Assembly (NCBI GenBank): GCA_035532075.1
Contig: DATKRV010000060.1
Span: forward strand, 1 to 62,929
Source of the DNA: CAIVND01 sp035532075
GTDB taxonomy: Bacteria; Actinomycetota; Acidimicrobiia; Acidimicrobiales; Bog-793
Length of the DNA stretch: 62,929 nt
Direction: 5' to 3'
In this document: one piece after another, positions 45,141 to 54,373 of the stretch
Position numbering within the stretch: position 1 is the first letter of the stretch
How the letters are laid out: every line of letters begins with the position of its first letter
Translations under genes and position numbers: made by a program
Notes under the pieces: model-generated
Told to the model about the DNA's origin: nothing
The model's input: only the letters and a program-made list of their open reading frames with translations
The model's database searches: none

Positions 45141-46679
45141 TCAGCAACGACCGCCCCTTGAACTGTCGGTCATGATCGTTCTTGCATGCGAGGTTGCCCG
45201 CGCGAGGGAACCGAGAAGATCGGGGACTCTCGACCTAATGTCGCGAAATGCATCCACCAACTCCGGTGCACAACTCACCGGTGAGGCGGAATCAACCCCG
45301 TTGCAATGAAGAGCTGTGAAGGCATCGTCATAACTAGAGACTTCACCGATTGCAACGAGCCCCAGTACGGCGGCGCCAAGTGCGCTTCCTTCTGCCTCGC
45401 TCACGATGTACAGCGGCCGATCGAGCGCTGCTGCCATGAGCTCCGCCCACAGCTGGGAGCGGAAAGCGCCACCGGTCGCTCGAATGCAACGAATGGGATA
45501 TCGCGAACTGAGACGGTCGAGTATGAGGCTCATCTGCATGCAGACTCCTTCGATACCAGCTCGCACCTGATGTGCCAAGGTGTGGTCTTGACGCAGACCT
45601 ACAAACGCGCCGGCAAGATAGGGATCCCAGAGGGGCGAGCGCTCGGGGAGGAGGAACGGAAGCATCACAAGACCGTCGCTCCCCGCGTTCACGCCTGCCG
45701 CGAGTTCGAGCGCGACTGCATCGGAGTCTTCGGCGACCAGAGAGTCCAGGCCGCTGGTGCTCCCCACCCAGCGCAGGACATCGGCGCCATTCGATGTGGC
45801 TCCTCCCACCACCCAAAGCGGATCTGCCAGCGCGTAACAAAACAGGGATCCGTGCCGGTCTGGACTTGGGCCATCCACGGCCACGCGCAATGCCCCGCTC
45901 GTTCCGAGCGATAGCCCAGCAACTCCGGGCTCGGTTGCCCCTGAGCCGAGATTGGCAAGCGGACCGTCACCGGCCCCTACGCACACCGGTGTTCCAACGG
46001 GGAGCCCAAGAGCGTAAGCCACCTCCGCTGCAAGTCGCAAGGTCGAAGTCGTCGAGAGGATCTCGGGAAGCTGGCTTGGTTGCAGCCCACAAAGGTCAAG
46101 AGCGAGAGAACTCCATGATCTGGTCACAAGGTCGAGCAATCCGGTGCCGGATGCAGACGACAGCTCGGTAACGAAACTGCCACTGAGCCAATACAACAGA
46201 TAGTCCTTGAGCCCGACCCAGAGGCGTGCTTTGCTCGACACGTCCCGGTCGTGGCGCGCGAACCACAAGAGCTTCGCAAAGGGAGTCATCGGATGAAGTG
46301 CGGCACCGGTCGATGCTTGAAGGTCGAGCGTCATCCCGATCCGCTCGAGGGCAACTATTTCGTCTCCGGCCCGCCCGTCAGCCCACGTGACAAGCGGAGT
46401 AAGCGGCTGCCAATTGCCGTCAAGCGCCATCAGCCCATGCATCGCGGCACTCACCGACACGGCGAGCACCTTGGCGCCCTCGGTGGTTTGAACACATTCA
46501 GCCAACGCCGAGGCAGCTGCTTCGAGAATGACCATCGGGTCCTGGGTATATTGCAGCGGACCCGGGTGGAGCAATGGATACTTGCGAATTACCACCGACC
46601 GCCGCGACGAGTCCAAGGCAAACGCGACCGCCTTGGTACTGGTGGTACCTACGTCAAGGCCAATGATTACCTCGCGCAT
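45141..46679 (-). CDS. FGGY-family carbohydrate kinase, gluconokinase-like
   Basis: A 512-residue sugar kinase. The ATP-binding start is GLDVGTTSTKAVAF (8-21), the substrate side has TGAALHPMTPFAKLLW and GAGDGPLANLGSGA with the catalytic Asp, and SLGTSGALRVAV follows. TGAALHPMxPxAKLLW is characteristic of the FGGY gluconokinases (GntK type). It would phosphorylate gluconate or a related sugar acid. Stop lies near bicupin copy 2 (convergent), start ATG 46679. There is no gluconate permease or dehydratase alongside. Confidence 0.85.
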   Translation of the reverse strand: MREVIIGLDVGTTSTKAVAFALDSSRRSVVIRKYPLLHPGPLQYTQDPMVILEAAASALAECVQTTEGAKVLAVSVSAAMHGLMALDGNWQPLTPLVTWADGRAGDEIVALERIGMTLDLQASTGAALHPMTPFAKLLWFARHDRDVSSKARLWVGLKDYLLYWLSGSFVTELSSASGTGLLDLVTRSWSSLALDLCGLQPSQLPEILSTTSTLRLAAEVAYALGLPVGTPVCVGAGDGPLANLGSGATEPGVAGLSLGTSGALRVAVDGPSPDRHGSLFCYALADPLWVVGGATSNGADVLRWVGSTSGLDSLVAEDSDAVALELAAGVNAGSDGLVMLPFLLPERSPLWDPYLAGAFVGLRQDHTLAHQVRAGIEGVCMQMSLILDRLSSRYPIRCIRATGGAFRSQLWAELMAAALDRPLYIVSEAEGSALGAAVLGLVAIGEVSSYDDAFTALHCNGVDSASPVSCAPELVDAFRDIRSRVPDLLGSLARATSHARTIMTDSSRGGRC

Positions 46680-46951
46680 TGATACTGATCCGAACCGACA
46701 GACGTCTGACGCACCTCAATGACCACCGCCGTCAGTCCCTCATCGGCTCTACGCTAGTGCGAACCTACAGACTCCGCGTTCCCAGTTCACCCCCGTGAAC
46801 TGGCGGTCTGACCGGCTTGGCACGAACCGGCGGTTGACTTCGGGCGAAGGACGAGTTGTCCGTCTCGCTAAGTTCTCCCCGAAACCTCATTCATCTGTTT
46901 TGATGCACGGTCGCTAGGATGAGCACAACTGAACTGTGGAGGCGAAGGCGA

Positions 46952-47491
46952 ATGCTTTACGTGTTCGGATTTGAAAAGTTGTGCGTTGCAATCAGCGATC
47001 TGTATTTCCTTGATCCAGCCCCAGACCCTGGGCAGGGGGAGGGCCCCGAACGGGGTGTCCGGTTGGAGATTCGCCTTCTCGAACTGGGATCCTCAACCGG
47101 ATCGATTTACGCTGCAAGACCGATCAACCTCGGTCGGGCACTCTGGCGCGGTGATCTCCTCGAGTCGATCGGTGGTCCATACGGTTCGTTTGACCGGACA
47201 CACCACCATCTTGCATTCAAAAACTGGGAGCCTGGTCACCGAATGTACGACGAGGCACTCTCTGCCAACCCACTCGGTTTCCTCACAAAAGCCCTGTTGG
47301 ATCCCCAGACGTTGCTGGTCCATGCCGAATACGAGCCAAATGACATAGGCGAACACGACTTCGAGAATCTCCGGGCGTCCGTTCCAGAGATCATGGACGT
47401 CATCGATCGAACACTTCAGCGGATCTTCGCCGGAGAACTCGCCGTGGCGCCCGCCGGCGAGGTCACCCAGGCGAGGATCGGCTGGCTCTGA
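46952..47491 (+). CDS. Conserved-looking hypothetical protein
   Basis: A 179-residue soluble protein: FGFEKLCVAISDLYFLDP, RLEIRLLELG, IYAARPINLGRALWRGDLLE, HHHLAFKNWEPG and YDEALSANPLGFL. The ordered pattern of short beta strands suggests a compact domain; several actinobacterial genomes contain proteins of this style. ATG 46952 has GGAGG ten bases upstream; ATG 46919 would add 11 residues. No function can be assigned. Confidence 0.6.
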   Translation: MLYVFGFEKLCVAISDLYFLDPAPDPGQGEGPERGVRLEIRLLELGSSTGSIYAARPINLGRALWRGDLLESIGGPYGSFDRTHHHLAFKNWEPGHRMYDEALSANPLGFLTKALLDPQTLLVHAEYEPNDIGEHDFENLRASVPEIMDVIDRTLQRIFAGELAVAPAGEVTQARIGWL

Positions 47492-47597
47492 ACAACTGAT
47501 CCACGAATCGCATCGCATCAAGCGAACTGTCACGAGCTGTGGCTCGAACCGTGGACCGCGGACTCCCCAAGAGGGGACAGGCAGCGAGAGGGCGGGG

Positions 47598-47631
47598 AAA
47601 AACGCAGCGGGCCCCCACCAGGGAGGCCCGC
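47598..47631 (-). terminator. Intrinsic terminator of the binding-protein gene
   Basis: On the minus strand GCGGGCC and GGCCCGC pair across 11 bases and are followed by TGCGTTTTT. The hairpin lies about 90 bases after the stop of the binding-protein gene. Confidence 0.75.
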
Positions 47632-47718
47632 CACCTTCATCTCTTGTGAACTTACCTTCTAGTGGCCGTGCCGGTACGCGAGCTGAACACCCACGCTGGT
47701 GACACGGACCGCGACTGG

Positions 47719-48795
47719 TTAGTTCTTCGGTATGCCCATCCTCTTGTCAAAACCGCTGGTCCAAAGCTCATTGACAAATTGATCGGTATATGCCTTCGAG
47801 GGTTCGACACTGACAAGCTGCGGATCCGTAGCTGAGTAGATGATCCTCGACTCCTGCCAGTCGAACAGTTTCATGTAGCCGTTGTCCGGTCGAAAGCCCT
47901 GAAGGTCATATTGCACTTGCTGAGTTTCACCTGCCACGGTCGCACCCTGGATCGCGACGCCTGCCTTTATCGCGATGGCGGGGTGCTTGAGGAAAATGTG
48001 GTTTCCCTCGGTGAGTGCTGCGACAACGGCCAGCACCGTGTTGGGATCTTGCTTCGCGAATGACTTTGTGACCGTGACATCTCCAGTCAAAAGGTCCGCG
48101 TTCTTGATCTTCGTGAAATTCAACAAGATGCTGGCTCCAGCCGAAAGAAGCTGAGGAGCCTCGGCTCGGTCGTTGAGCGATGCGCCCACACTACCCGAGA
48201 GCAGCGCGGCACGACGCGACGAGTCGCCTCCAATCTTCGTGATCGTCACCTGTTTTGGCGTGAGATGGAGCTGCTTCAGCGCGATGAGGGCCTCGCCATA
48301 GGTCGTGGAGGCATAGGAACTGACCGCGATGGAGTGACCGATCAACTGCTGGGCGGTGGTGATGCCCTTCGCCGAGTACAGGTTGTCGGTGATGTTCGTC
48401 TGTCCCACGAAGACTGATTCAAGCGGTGTGCTCGTCAGCTGTGAGGCGAGGACGGCTCCGGTTCCGGTGTTCAGCGCAATCTTGATCTGTCCAGAAATAA
48501 GTGCATCAATCTCCGTCGTGTCCGAGGTGAACTGCAGGATCCTCACGACCACGCCATACTTCTGAAACAGGTTCTCGTATCGCGCGATATCGACATCATG
48601 AGAGGTCGCCGATATATTCCAACCAACTTCAATACTCCGGAGCTCGGGCCTCGGCAGACCGACCGAGTCCAACTTCGCAGGTGTCGGGTGTTTGGTAGCA
48701 GGTCGAACGGCCGCAGACACTGACGCGCCCGTCAGGAGCAGTCCGCTCGCCGCCAACCCTGAAGCAATCGGTACCAGGAACTTCGTCAATCGCAT
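47719..48795 (-). CDS. ABC importer substrate-binding protein (second system)
   Basis: A 358-residue exported receptor. The signal peptide MRLTKFLVPIASGLAASGLL continues to a cleavage region SVSAAVRPA. The mature part resembles NMT1/SsuA-type binding proteins: GWNISATSHDVDIARYENLF, SGQIKIALNTGTGAVLASQL, QLIGHSIAVSSYASTTYGEAL and GSVGASLNDRAEAPQLLSAG. No lipobox cysteine seen. ATG 48795 after GGGGGG. It is transcribed away from the permease operon, followed by its own terminator; both may belong to one importer, since no other orphan permease set is near. Confidence 0.82.
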   Translation of the reverse strand: MRLTKFLVPIASGLAASGLLLTGASVSAAVRPATKHPTPAKLDSVGLPRPELRSIEVGWNISATSHDVDIARYENLFQKYGVVVRILQFTSDTTEIDALISGQIKIALNTGTGAVLASQLTSTPLESVFVGQTNITDNLYSAKGITTAQQLIGHSIAVSSYASTTYGEALIALKQLHLTPKQVTITKIGGDSSRRAALLSGSVGASLNDRAEAPQLLSAGASILLNFTKIKNADLLTGDVTVTKSFAKQDPNTVLAVVAALTEGNHIFLKHPAIAIKAGVAIQGATVAGETQQVQYDLQGFRPDNGYMKLFDWQESRIIYSATDPQLVSVEPSKAYTDQFVNELWTSGFDKRMGIPKN

Positions 48796-49178
48796 GAATT
48801 CCCCCCTTAGCATCGCGCCCCCCGGCGCTCGCAGCTCATCTGAACTGCAAGGGAGAGCATAGGGGGGAGTTCACCTCATCGCAACAAATCGTTAAATATA
48901 TGTCTGTTCGACTTCATTATGATTAAATCGCCCAGGTGCCGCCGCCGAGCGCCGCTCCTCGCACTTGCCTGTCTCATCGACGAAACAGACGGCCCGCCGA
49001 GCCACGTGAACTGCCGATCAGGCGCCCGCCTTGTGGGCTCGACGTCAAACGGGGGACGATGCGGAATGGGCGCATTCCCGGGCTCGCACCGCGCCACCCA
49101 CAATGCTGGATCCCCGGTCTCTTGCTAACGTGGCTATCCAAACGGCACGTTCCAATGAGACTTCACTTTGGGGGAAGA

Positions 49179-49616
49179 ATGACGGAAACCGCTAACCACT
49201 CGCATGTCGCCAACAACGGTCGTGCCGATCTGGGTCTCGATGAGCTCGCCAACCTGCATGGCGGACTGGCCCATTTCATGCTGGAGATCTCCGACCGGGC
49301 TACCCGTTGCTACCAGGCCGGCAGGGCGCGCAACCGACGGGTCGCCCGTCACCAGCTCGGTGAGCTGACCAAGACGCTGCGCCTCGCTGTTCTTGTGCGT
49401 CCCCAGTACAACGACGCGATCGAACTCTTCATCGCAGACGACCTCGCGAAGGTACGTAGCGTCATCGACTCCGAGGACTGGGACCACTTCGACGAGGTCT
49501 GGGAGGGACTCACGGTCGCGGTCAACAAGAGCCACGAAGAGTTCGACCACGGCTATCTCGTCTGGAGAGTGCCCGAGAACGCTCCCTCGGACCTCGACCT
49601 TTCACCGCGCGACTGA
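49179..49616 (+). CDS. Hypothetical protein, helical
   Basis: A 145-residue protein that is almost all helix: LDELANLHGGLAHFMLEIS, RARNRRVARHQLGELTKTLRL, YNDAIELFIADDLAKVRS and WEGLTVAVNKSHEEFDHGYLVWRV. Start chosen at ATG 49179 with GGGGGAAG upstream. It could bind a small metal or protein partner through the many His/Asp/Glu, but no family is recognised. Confidence 0.6.
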   Translation: MTETANHSHVANNGRADLGLDELANLHGGLAHFMLEISDRATRCYQAGRARNRRVARHQLGELTKTLRLAVLVRPQYNDAIELFIADDLAKVRSVIDSEDWDHFDEVWEGLTVAVNKSHEEFDHGYLVWRVPENAPSDLDLSPRD

Positions 49617-49684
49617 ACGAACCGTCGCCACCTTTCAATGAACTGCCTACTCTGGTCAGTCGGCTCGAAAGAGCGGGCGATCAG

Positions 49685-49876
49685 ATGAGACTCGTGATCG
49701 ACGAGGTGCTCTGTGCCGGCCACGCCATCTGCGAAGAGGTCGCACCTGATCTCTTCGAGCTCGGCTCTGATGGCATCGCTAGCGTGCGCGTCGAGGTGGT
49801 TCCCATTGAGGCTCTCGAGCGCGCCCGCCTCGCCATCCTCCGCTGCCCCGCGGAGGCCATCCGGCTCGAGTCCTGA
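49685..49876 (+). CDS. Small ferredoxin of the CxxHxxC...CP type
   Basis: A 63-residue ferredoxin. Cys10-AG-His13-AI-Cys16 and Cys54-Pro55 form the pattern of [3Fe-4S]-type ferredoxins, where a His stands in for a cluster cysteine, as in the cytochrome P450 partner FdxE-like proteins. These carry single electrons. No P450 gene lies in the window, so the partner is unknown. ATG 49685; GAGCGGGC precedes it weakly. Separated from the hypothetical gene by 68 bases on the same strand. Confidence 0.82.
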   Translation: MRLVIDEVLCAGHAICEEVAPDLFELGSDGIASVRVEVVPIEALERARLAILRCPAEAIRLES

Positions 49877-50306
49877 CCGAGCCAGACTGATCGGACCAGA
49901 CCCAGCTCGTGGCTCTGCTCACGAATTCGGAGCTGCAGCAAAGGGATGTGCATCGCAGATCAGTATTCGATTCCGGCCGATGGTGGCTTCGACAGCTTCT
50001 GATAACCAGGGACCCTCCCACAGCCTCGCGCGACATCGCGAAATGGCGATCGAGGTCAGCCAGTGTTTTGGGCCACCGTTCGAGTCGACTCTCCTCGGGT
50101 GTGCATCCGCGAGGCAGATGCCTTAGGATCTACAGCGCGCGGTCAGAACCGTTGACGCCTTTCAACAGAAATGCTCTGGGCAGACCGACGTCTCTCGTGA
50201 AAAATTTGAACGAGGGGGACCTTGAGCGGCATCGATCGGGTTCTTTGAACGTGAGCGATGGACAGGGAAGACGAACGCCGAGAGATCGGCTGACCGGGGG
50301 GAATTG
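49877..50306. other. Upstream region of the beta-propeller gene
   Basis: About 430 bases with no supported gene. Contains the GGGGGGAATTG ribosome binding site of the next gene at its end. Confidence 0.35.
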
Positions 50307-51293
50307 ATGAGCGCCACACGGACCACATCGCTGACGCTGCCAGACGACGCAGTCGGCATGAAGTTCACCGACACACTCGAAATCGACCAGCACACGAGGC
50401 TCCTCTACCTCGGTGACAACTGGAGCGGCGGGGTCGATGTGTTCGACCTTTCTTCGGGAGCGGCCATCTACCTCGAGACGATCAAGATCCGGGGGAGCAT
50501 CTATGGGATCTGCGTAGCCCACGAGATCGGAAAACTGTTCGTCGGGATTCTGCCAAGCGCTGTCGCCGTGATCGACATCCGCCCCGATTCAACCGATCGG
50601 CACAAAGTCATGACCCGGATCGACACCGGTGGTCGCGGACACTCCGACCTTGTCGACTTCGATCCCGTCCACCAGAAGGTATACATCGCGAACCGCAACG
50701 ATGGCTTCCTCCTCGCAATCGATGGACTGACAGACACCGTTGTCGCAAAGATCGACGGCCTCGGCGGCGGCCTCGAACAGCCGCGGTTCAACCCGAACGA
50801 TGAGATGGTCTACCTCGCTGGCAACGCCGACAACGTCCTATACCAGGTCGACCCCACGAACGATCAACTCGTTGCCACCCACAAGATCGGCGTTCCGTGC
50901 AGCCCGAACGGCCTTGCGATCAACCCGTCCACGAACCAGGGGCTGTTCGCCGGCTCCGACCGATCCTCTCCGAACACGGTCATCTGGGATTTCGGCACGC
51001 AGGCCGTAGCGGAGGTGATCGAGGGCTGTGGATGCGGCGACGGGGCGGTCTACCTCCCGAGTATCGACCGCTACCTGCTTGCCGCGTCGGGCTTCCCAGA
51101 GGGCCCCGTAATCGGGATCTTCAGCGGCAGCCCCACCTCGCTTCTCGCCACGGTGCCGAGTCACCGGCGGTCAAGCTGGGTCGCGTATGACGAGACGAGC
51201 GGCGTCGCGTACGCGCCAACGGTGATCTCGGGCAAACCCGGGCTGCTCAGCGTCAGACTCGCAGATGTACCGGGCGCCACACCAACGAGCTGA
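50307..51293 (+). CDS. YncE-like beta-propeller protein
   Basis: A 328-residue protein made of repeated blades. Each blade has the plan YLGDN-WSGGVDVFDL, VGILPSAVAVIDI, VYIANRNDGFLLAIDG, VYLAGNADNVLYQVDP, LFAGSDRSSPNTVIWD, with a short DxxTxxVV-type turn. This is the YVTN/YncE-like seven-bladed fold. There is no signal peptide, so it would be cytosolic. Ligand or partner unknown. ATG 50307 after GGGGGG. It converges with the gene at 51551. Confidence 0.78.
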   Translation: MSATRTTSLTLPDDAVGMKFTDTLEIDQHTRLLYLGDNWSGGVDVFDLSSGAAIYLETIKIRGSIYGICVAHEIGKLFVGILPSAVAVIDIRPDSTDRHKVMTRIDTGGRGHSDLVDFDPVHQKVYIANRNDGFLLAIDGLTDTVVAKIDGLGGGLEQPRFNPNDEMVYLAGNADNVLYQVDPTNDQLVATHKIGVPCSPNGLAINPSTNQGLFAGSDRSSPNTVIWDFGTQAVAEVIEGCGCGDGAVYLPSIDRYLLAASGFPEGPVIGIFSGSPTSLLATVPSHRRSSWVAYDETSGVAYAPTVISGKPGLLSVRLADVPGATPTS

Positions 51294-51524
51294 CTCGCCC
51301 GAACCAGACACCTCCCCCCACTCATCGCCCACAGGATTTTGCTTTAAGACGAGTTCTCCCCACACGATCACCTCGTTGGCGAGGTACTCGCGCTTGGCGA
51401 ACGCGTCCGTGAGCACGCCCTTTCGAACGGGACCATCACGCATCGATCGCCGCGCAACTTCGATCCAGGACACATTCGTGACGTCAACGAGCGCACCGTC
51501 CAAGCTCTGAGCAGTGGTCGACAC
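51171..51524 (-). pseudogene. Possible small protein downstream of the amidohydrolase, overlapping the propeller gene
   Basis: A 117-residue minus-strand frame from GTG 51524, with CTGGAG upstream. Its first part reads like a real protein (GALVDVTNVSWIEVARRSMRDG, then DAFAKREYLANEVIVWGELV). Its last third lies antisense to the propeller gene's end and looks random. Probably a remnant with a lost natural stop. Confidence 0.25.
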
Positions 51525-51550
51525 CCACCACTCCAGTCGAGATGACCTTG

Positions 51551-52426
51551 CTACCCGACCAGCCCAGGGAAGAGCTCGGACACGGTCCCGCCGAGAAACC
51601 GGGCCCTGTCGATACGGTTCAGACCTCCGCAGGCTGCGACGACACACTGAACAAGCGAGCTGTATCCCTCTCCCTTGGTATGGGGAAAACTTGAACCCCA
51701 ATACAACCGTCGTGCCCCAAAGCGTTCGACCATGTTCGTCAAGAATGCCTTGCCGTCGGTATCCAAGAGATTATTCAGCGTGACCATCAAAGACAGATTC
51801 CTGAAGCTCGCAAGTCCCAGAGCCGGCTGCACCTCTGGCCAGGGAGCCCCTGATTTGAGATCCGGACTGCCACATGCATCGAGGATGAAGCGTGTCTCGG
51901 GAAGTTGGCCGAGGAGGTCTTGCAGGCGACCTGCGTTGTCTTTGAGCGAATTGCGTGCCAAATGGACGCGCACGGGCCTTCCAATTTTCCCGGCGAGCTG
52001 CGCGATCTCAAATGCCTTTGGATCTTCGAGTGAACCTCCAACACCCAGTCCTGAGACAAACAACCGCACCGCAGCGATCGCGTCGGCTGCGAAAAGACGG
52101 ACAATCGTATCAACGGGTTCTCGATCATTGTCGAGATCGACGGCCCCCACTGCGACAAACCGGTCAGGTCGGCGGCGCACACAGTCGACGAGATAGCTAT
52201 TGTCACCGGCATAGGCGAGGAACGGTTGAGTCAAGACCGCACGGTCTACTCCGGCGAGATCCATCACCTGTTCATAATCTTCAAGCGTCACGGGAGCGGC
52301 TTCTTGCCATAATCGGTCGCGCGTTCTATCACCCGGAAGGTTGACCGTGTCTGATCGCTTGGGATAGCGATCAAAGTCGGCAGACATGACGTGCACATGA
52401 CCGTCAATAAGCACAGGCACCGTCAC
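51551..52426 (-). CDS. Amidohydrolase-family protein with altered metal site
   Basis: A 291-residue protein of the amidohydrolase-2 TIM barrel. First metal motif DGHVHV (8-13) and His155 are present. Two otherwise fixed positions are changed: the usual DH after strand 5 reads DACG (183-186) and the usual GSDFPH reads GSSFPH with Ser246 for the catalytic Asp. Such substitutions should weaken or abolish hydrolysis, unless the fold uses another mechanism. ATG start 52426, upstream region carries AAAGGTGAC. Divergent from an aldo/keto reductase gene. Confidence 0.8.
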   Translation of the reverse strand: MTVPVLIDGHVHVMSADFDRYPKRSDTVNLPGDRTRDRLWQEAAPVTLEDYEQVMDLAGVDRAVLTQPFLAYAGDNSYLVDCVRRRPDRFVAVGAVDLDNDREPVDTIVRLFAADAIAAVRLFVSGLGVGGSLEDPKAFEIAQLAGKIGRPVRVHLARNSLKDNAGRLQDLLGQLPETRFILDACGSPDLKSGAPWPEVQPALGLASFRNLSLMVTLNNLLDTDGKAFLTNMVERFGARRLYWGSSFPHTKGEGYSSLVQCVVAACGGLNRIDRARFLGGTVSELFPGLVG

Positions 52427-52617
52427 CTTTCACACCCCGTGGATCTTCAGCCGTGTCACTCTAGTGCGAAGGATCCATTTTCGCGGCCGTGGTTCAAGGT
52501 AGCCATCCGGAACGGGGAGGCTCGATCGTCGGCCAGCACCGATTGTCCCGGTTGATTCGAAGTGGAACATCGATATAGCGTGACTCATCGACAATCGAAT
52601 GGTTTTTTGAGGAGATC

Positions 52618-53604
52618 ATGATTCGTACGCGGCGTCTCGGGCAGGATCTTGTCGTATCGGCCATCGGTCTCGGCTGCATGGGAATGAGTCAAAACTACGG
52701 CCCGACCGACGACGCAGAGTCCGTCGCGACGATTCTTAGGGCGCTTGATCTGGGAATCAATTTTCTCGATACCGCGGATCTCTATGGGGATGGCGAGAAT
52801 GAGAAACTCATCGGCAAGGCAATCGCGTCGCGTCGCGACGAGGTCATCCTTGCGACAAAATTCGGCCGTACCCGAAACGAGGACGGCTCCCTCGGACCTT
52901 CGAACGGCACCCCTGAATACGTGCACCGGGCATGCGATTCATCTCTCTCGAGGTTGGGAGTCGACTACATCGACCTCTTCTATCAACACCGCGTGGATCC
53001 CTCGGTACCGATTGAAGATACCTGGGGCGCAATGAGCGAATTGGTCGCCGCGGGCAAAGTTCGTTATCTCGGCATTTCGGGGGCCTCACCGGCGACCGTT
53101 CGACGCGCGCATCAGGTCCACGCGATTGCCGCATCACAGAACGAATACTCGCTCTTTACGCGAGAGGTCGAGGACGATCTCTTGAGCACTCTCCGGGAAC
53201 TCAACATCGGACTCGTCTGCTACAGCCCTTTGGGCCGCGGATTCCTCTCCGCCGCGATCAAGTCTCCAAGCCAGCTCGGTGCGGCCGATAGTCGACGCGA
53301 CCATCCACGTTTCCAGGGAGACAACTTCCGCATCAACCGAGAGGTGGTCGACAGACTCAGTCAATTTGCCTCTGCAAAGGGACTGACCGCTTCACAGCTT
53401 GCGATCGCCTGGCTTTTGGCACAAGGAGATGACATAGTGCCCGTCCCCGGCACCAAACGCCGTGTCTACCTGGAAGAAAACGCCAAGGCAGATCTGGCCG
53501 CGCTGACACCAGACGATGTGAGATCTATCGAATCATTGGCTCCCAAGGGTTTCGCGTCCGGACCAGCCAACAGAGCCTCGCAGATGTCGACGTTGAATCT
53601 CTGA
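52618..53604 (+). CDS. Aldo/keto reductase
   Basis: A 328-residue NADPH-dependent oxidoreductase of the AKR TIM barrel. The catalytic tetrad is Asp51 and Tyr56 (in DTADLYG), Lys81 (ATKFG) and His124 (YQHRVDP). SQNEYSLFTREVEDDLL and VPVPGTKRRVYLEENAKA match the YajO/AKR13-type proteins. Substrate could be an aldehyde or ketone from a catabolic path. ATG 52618 follows AGGAG (AGGAGATC). It is the first gene read away from the amidohydrolase gene. Confidence 0.92.
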   Translation: MIRTRRLGQDLVVSAIGLGCMGMSQNYGPTDDAESVATILRALDLGINFLDTADLYGDGENEKLIGKAIASRRDEVILATKFGRTRNEDGSLGPSNGTPEYVHRACDSSLSRLGVDYIDLFYQHRVDPSVPIEDTWGAMSELVAAGKVRYLGISGASPATVRRAHQVHAIAASQNEYSLFTREVEDDLLSTLRELNIGLVCYSPLGRGFLSAAIKSPSQLGAADSRRDHPRFQGDNFRINREVVDRLSQFASAKGLTASQLAIAWLLAQGDDIVPVPGTKRRVYLEENAKADLAALTPDDVRSIESLAPKGFASGPANRASQMSTLNL

Positions 53605-53660
53605 CTCGACAGATCCTCGCATCGAAGATCAGCCACCTCGGTGTGATCTTGAATCTCCGT

Positions 53661-54218
53661 TCAGTTCCTCCCCAAGAGTTCACGAACCAACGGCTCAAAG
53701 TGCTCAAGCGGCTCGCTCCGGTAATCGACGTCGAACGCTGTCTGGTCGTACTTGGCGCAAAACTCGGCCGTATATTCAAAGTAGGGCGAGTCGAGAAAGG
53801 CGTCCCGGGCGTTGCGGTCACCGCCGAGATGGTGCCAGAAGTAATAACCCTGGAAGACCCCGTGATGCTCGACCAACCAATGATTTGCCGGAGAGACGTA
53901 AGGCGCCACAATGGCCGCTCCAATTGCAGAATGATTGCGCGGACTCAAGGTGTCGCCGATGTCATGTAACAGGGCACACAAGAGGTACTCATCATCTCGG
54001 CCGTCGCGCTGAGCTCGGGTGGCGGTCTGGAGCGAGTGCTCAAGTCGATCGACGGGAAAGCCGCTGAAGTCGTTGCGGAGGTAGCTGAGCTGTTCGAGAA
54101 CACGATCCGCCAAGAGGCTCGCGGCAATGTTGCCGCTCGACCTGATCAGCGCCCAGTCCTTTGCTGTCGACTCCTCAAAGGACCGAAAGGACGTCTTTGC
54201 CTGAAGACTCATCGTCAC
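53661..54218 (-). CDS. HD-domain metal-dependent protein
   Basis: A 185-residue HD-fold protein. His61 starts the site, His85-Asp86 is the HD motif, and more metal-like residues follow (His96, His113, His118/119, Asp158). The 24-residue spacing between the first His and the HD pair matches that of the diiron oxygenase PhnZ, which is a member of the HD family; some other HD proteins are phosphohydrolases. The exact reaction cannot be set. The start is at ATG 54218 (second ATG at codon 3). It converges with the AKR gene. Confidence 0.78.
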   Translation of the reverse strand: MTMSLQAKTSFRSFEESTAKDWALIRSSGNIAASLLADRVLEQLSYLRNDFSGFPVDRLEHSLQTATRAQRDGRDDEYLLCALLHDIGDTLSPRNHSAIGAAIVAPYVSPANHWLVEHHGVFQGYYFWHHLGGDRNARDAFLDSPYFEYTAEFCAKYDQTAFDVDYRSEPLEHFEPLVRELLGRN

Positions 54219-54373
54219 ACCCCAATCTCTAGACCCAACACAAGCTATCGAACGTCGCCTGCCGATGAAATCGAAACGCCGCGAGCCCGAACGAATGTCC
54301 GAGCTCGCGGATCACCAAGCTCTGAACTCTTCGCCCGACGGGCCAACAGTCCTCGCGCAACGCTGCGGACCCG

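Noticed and set aside
45141..46679. Xylulokinase or glycerol kinase
   Set aside because: The TGAALHPMTPFAKLLW motif fits the gluconokinase branch of FGGY kinases better.
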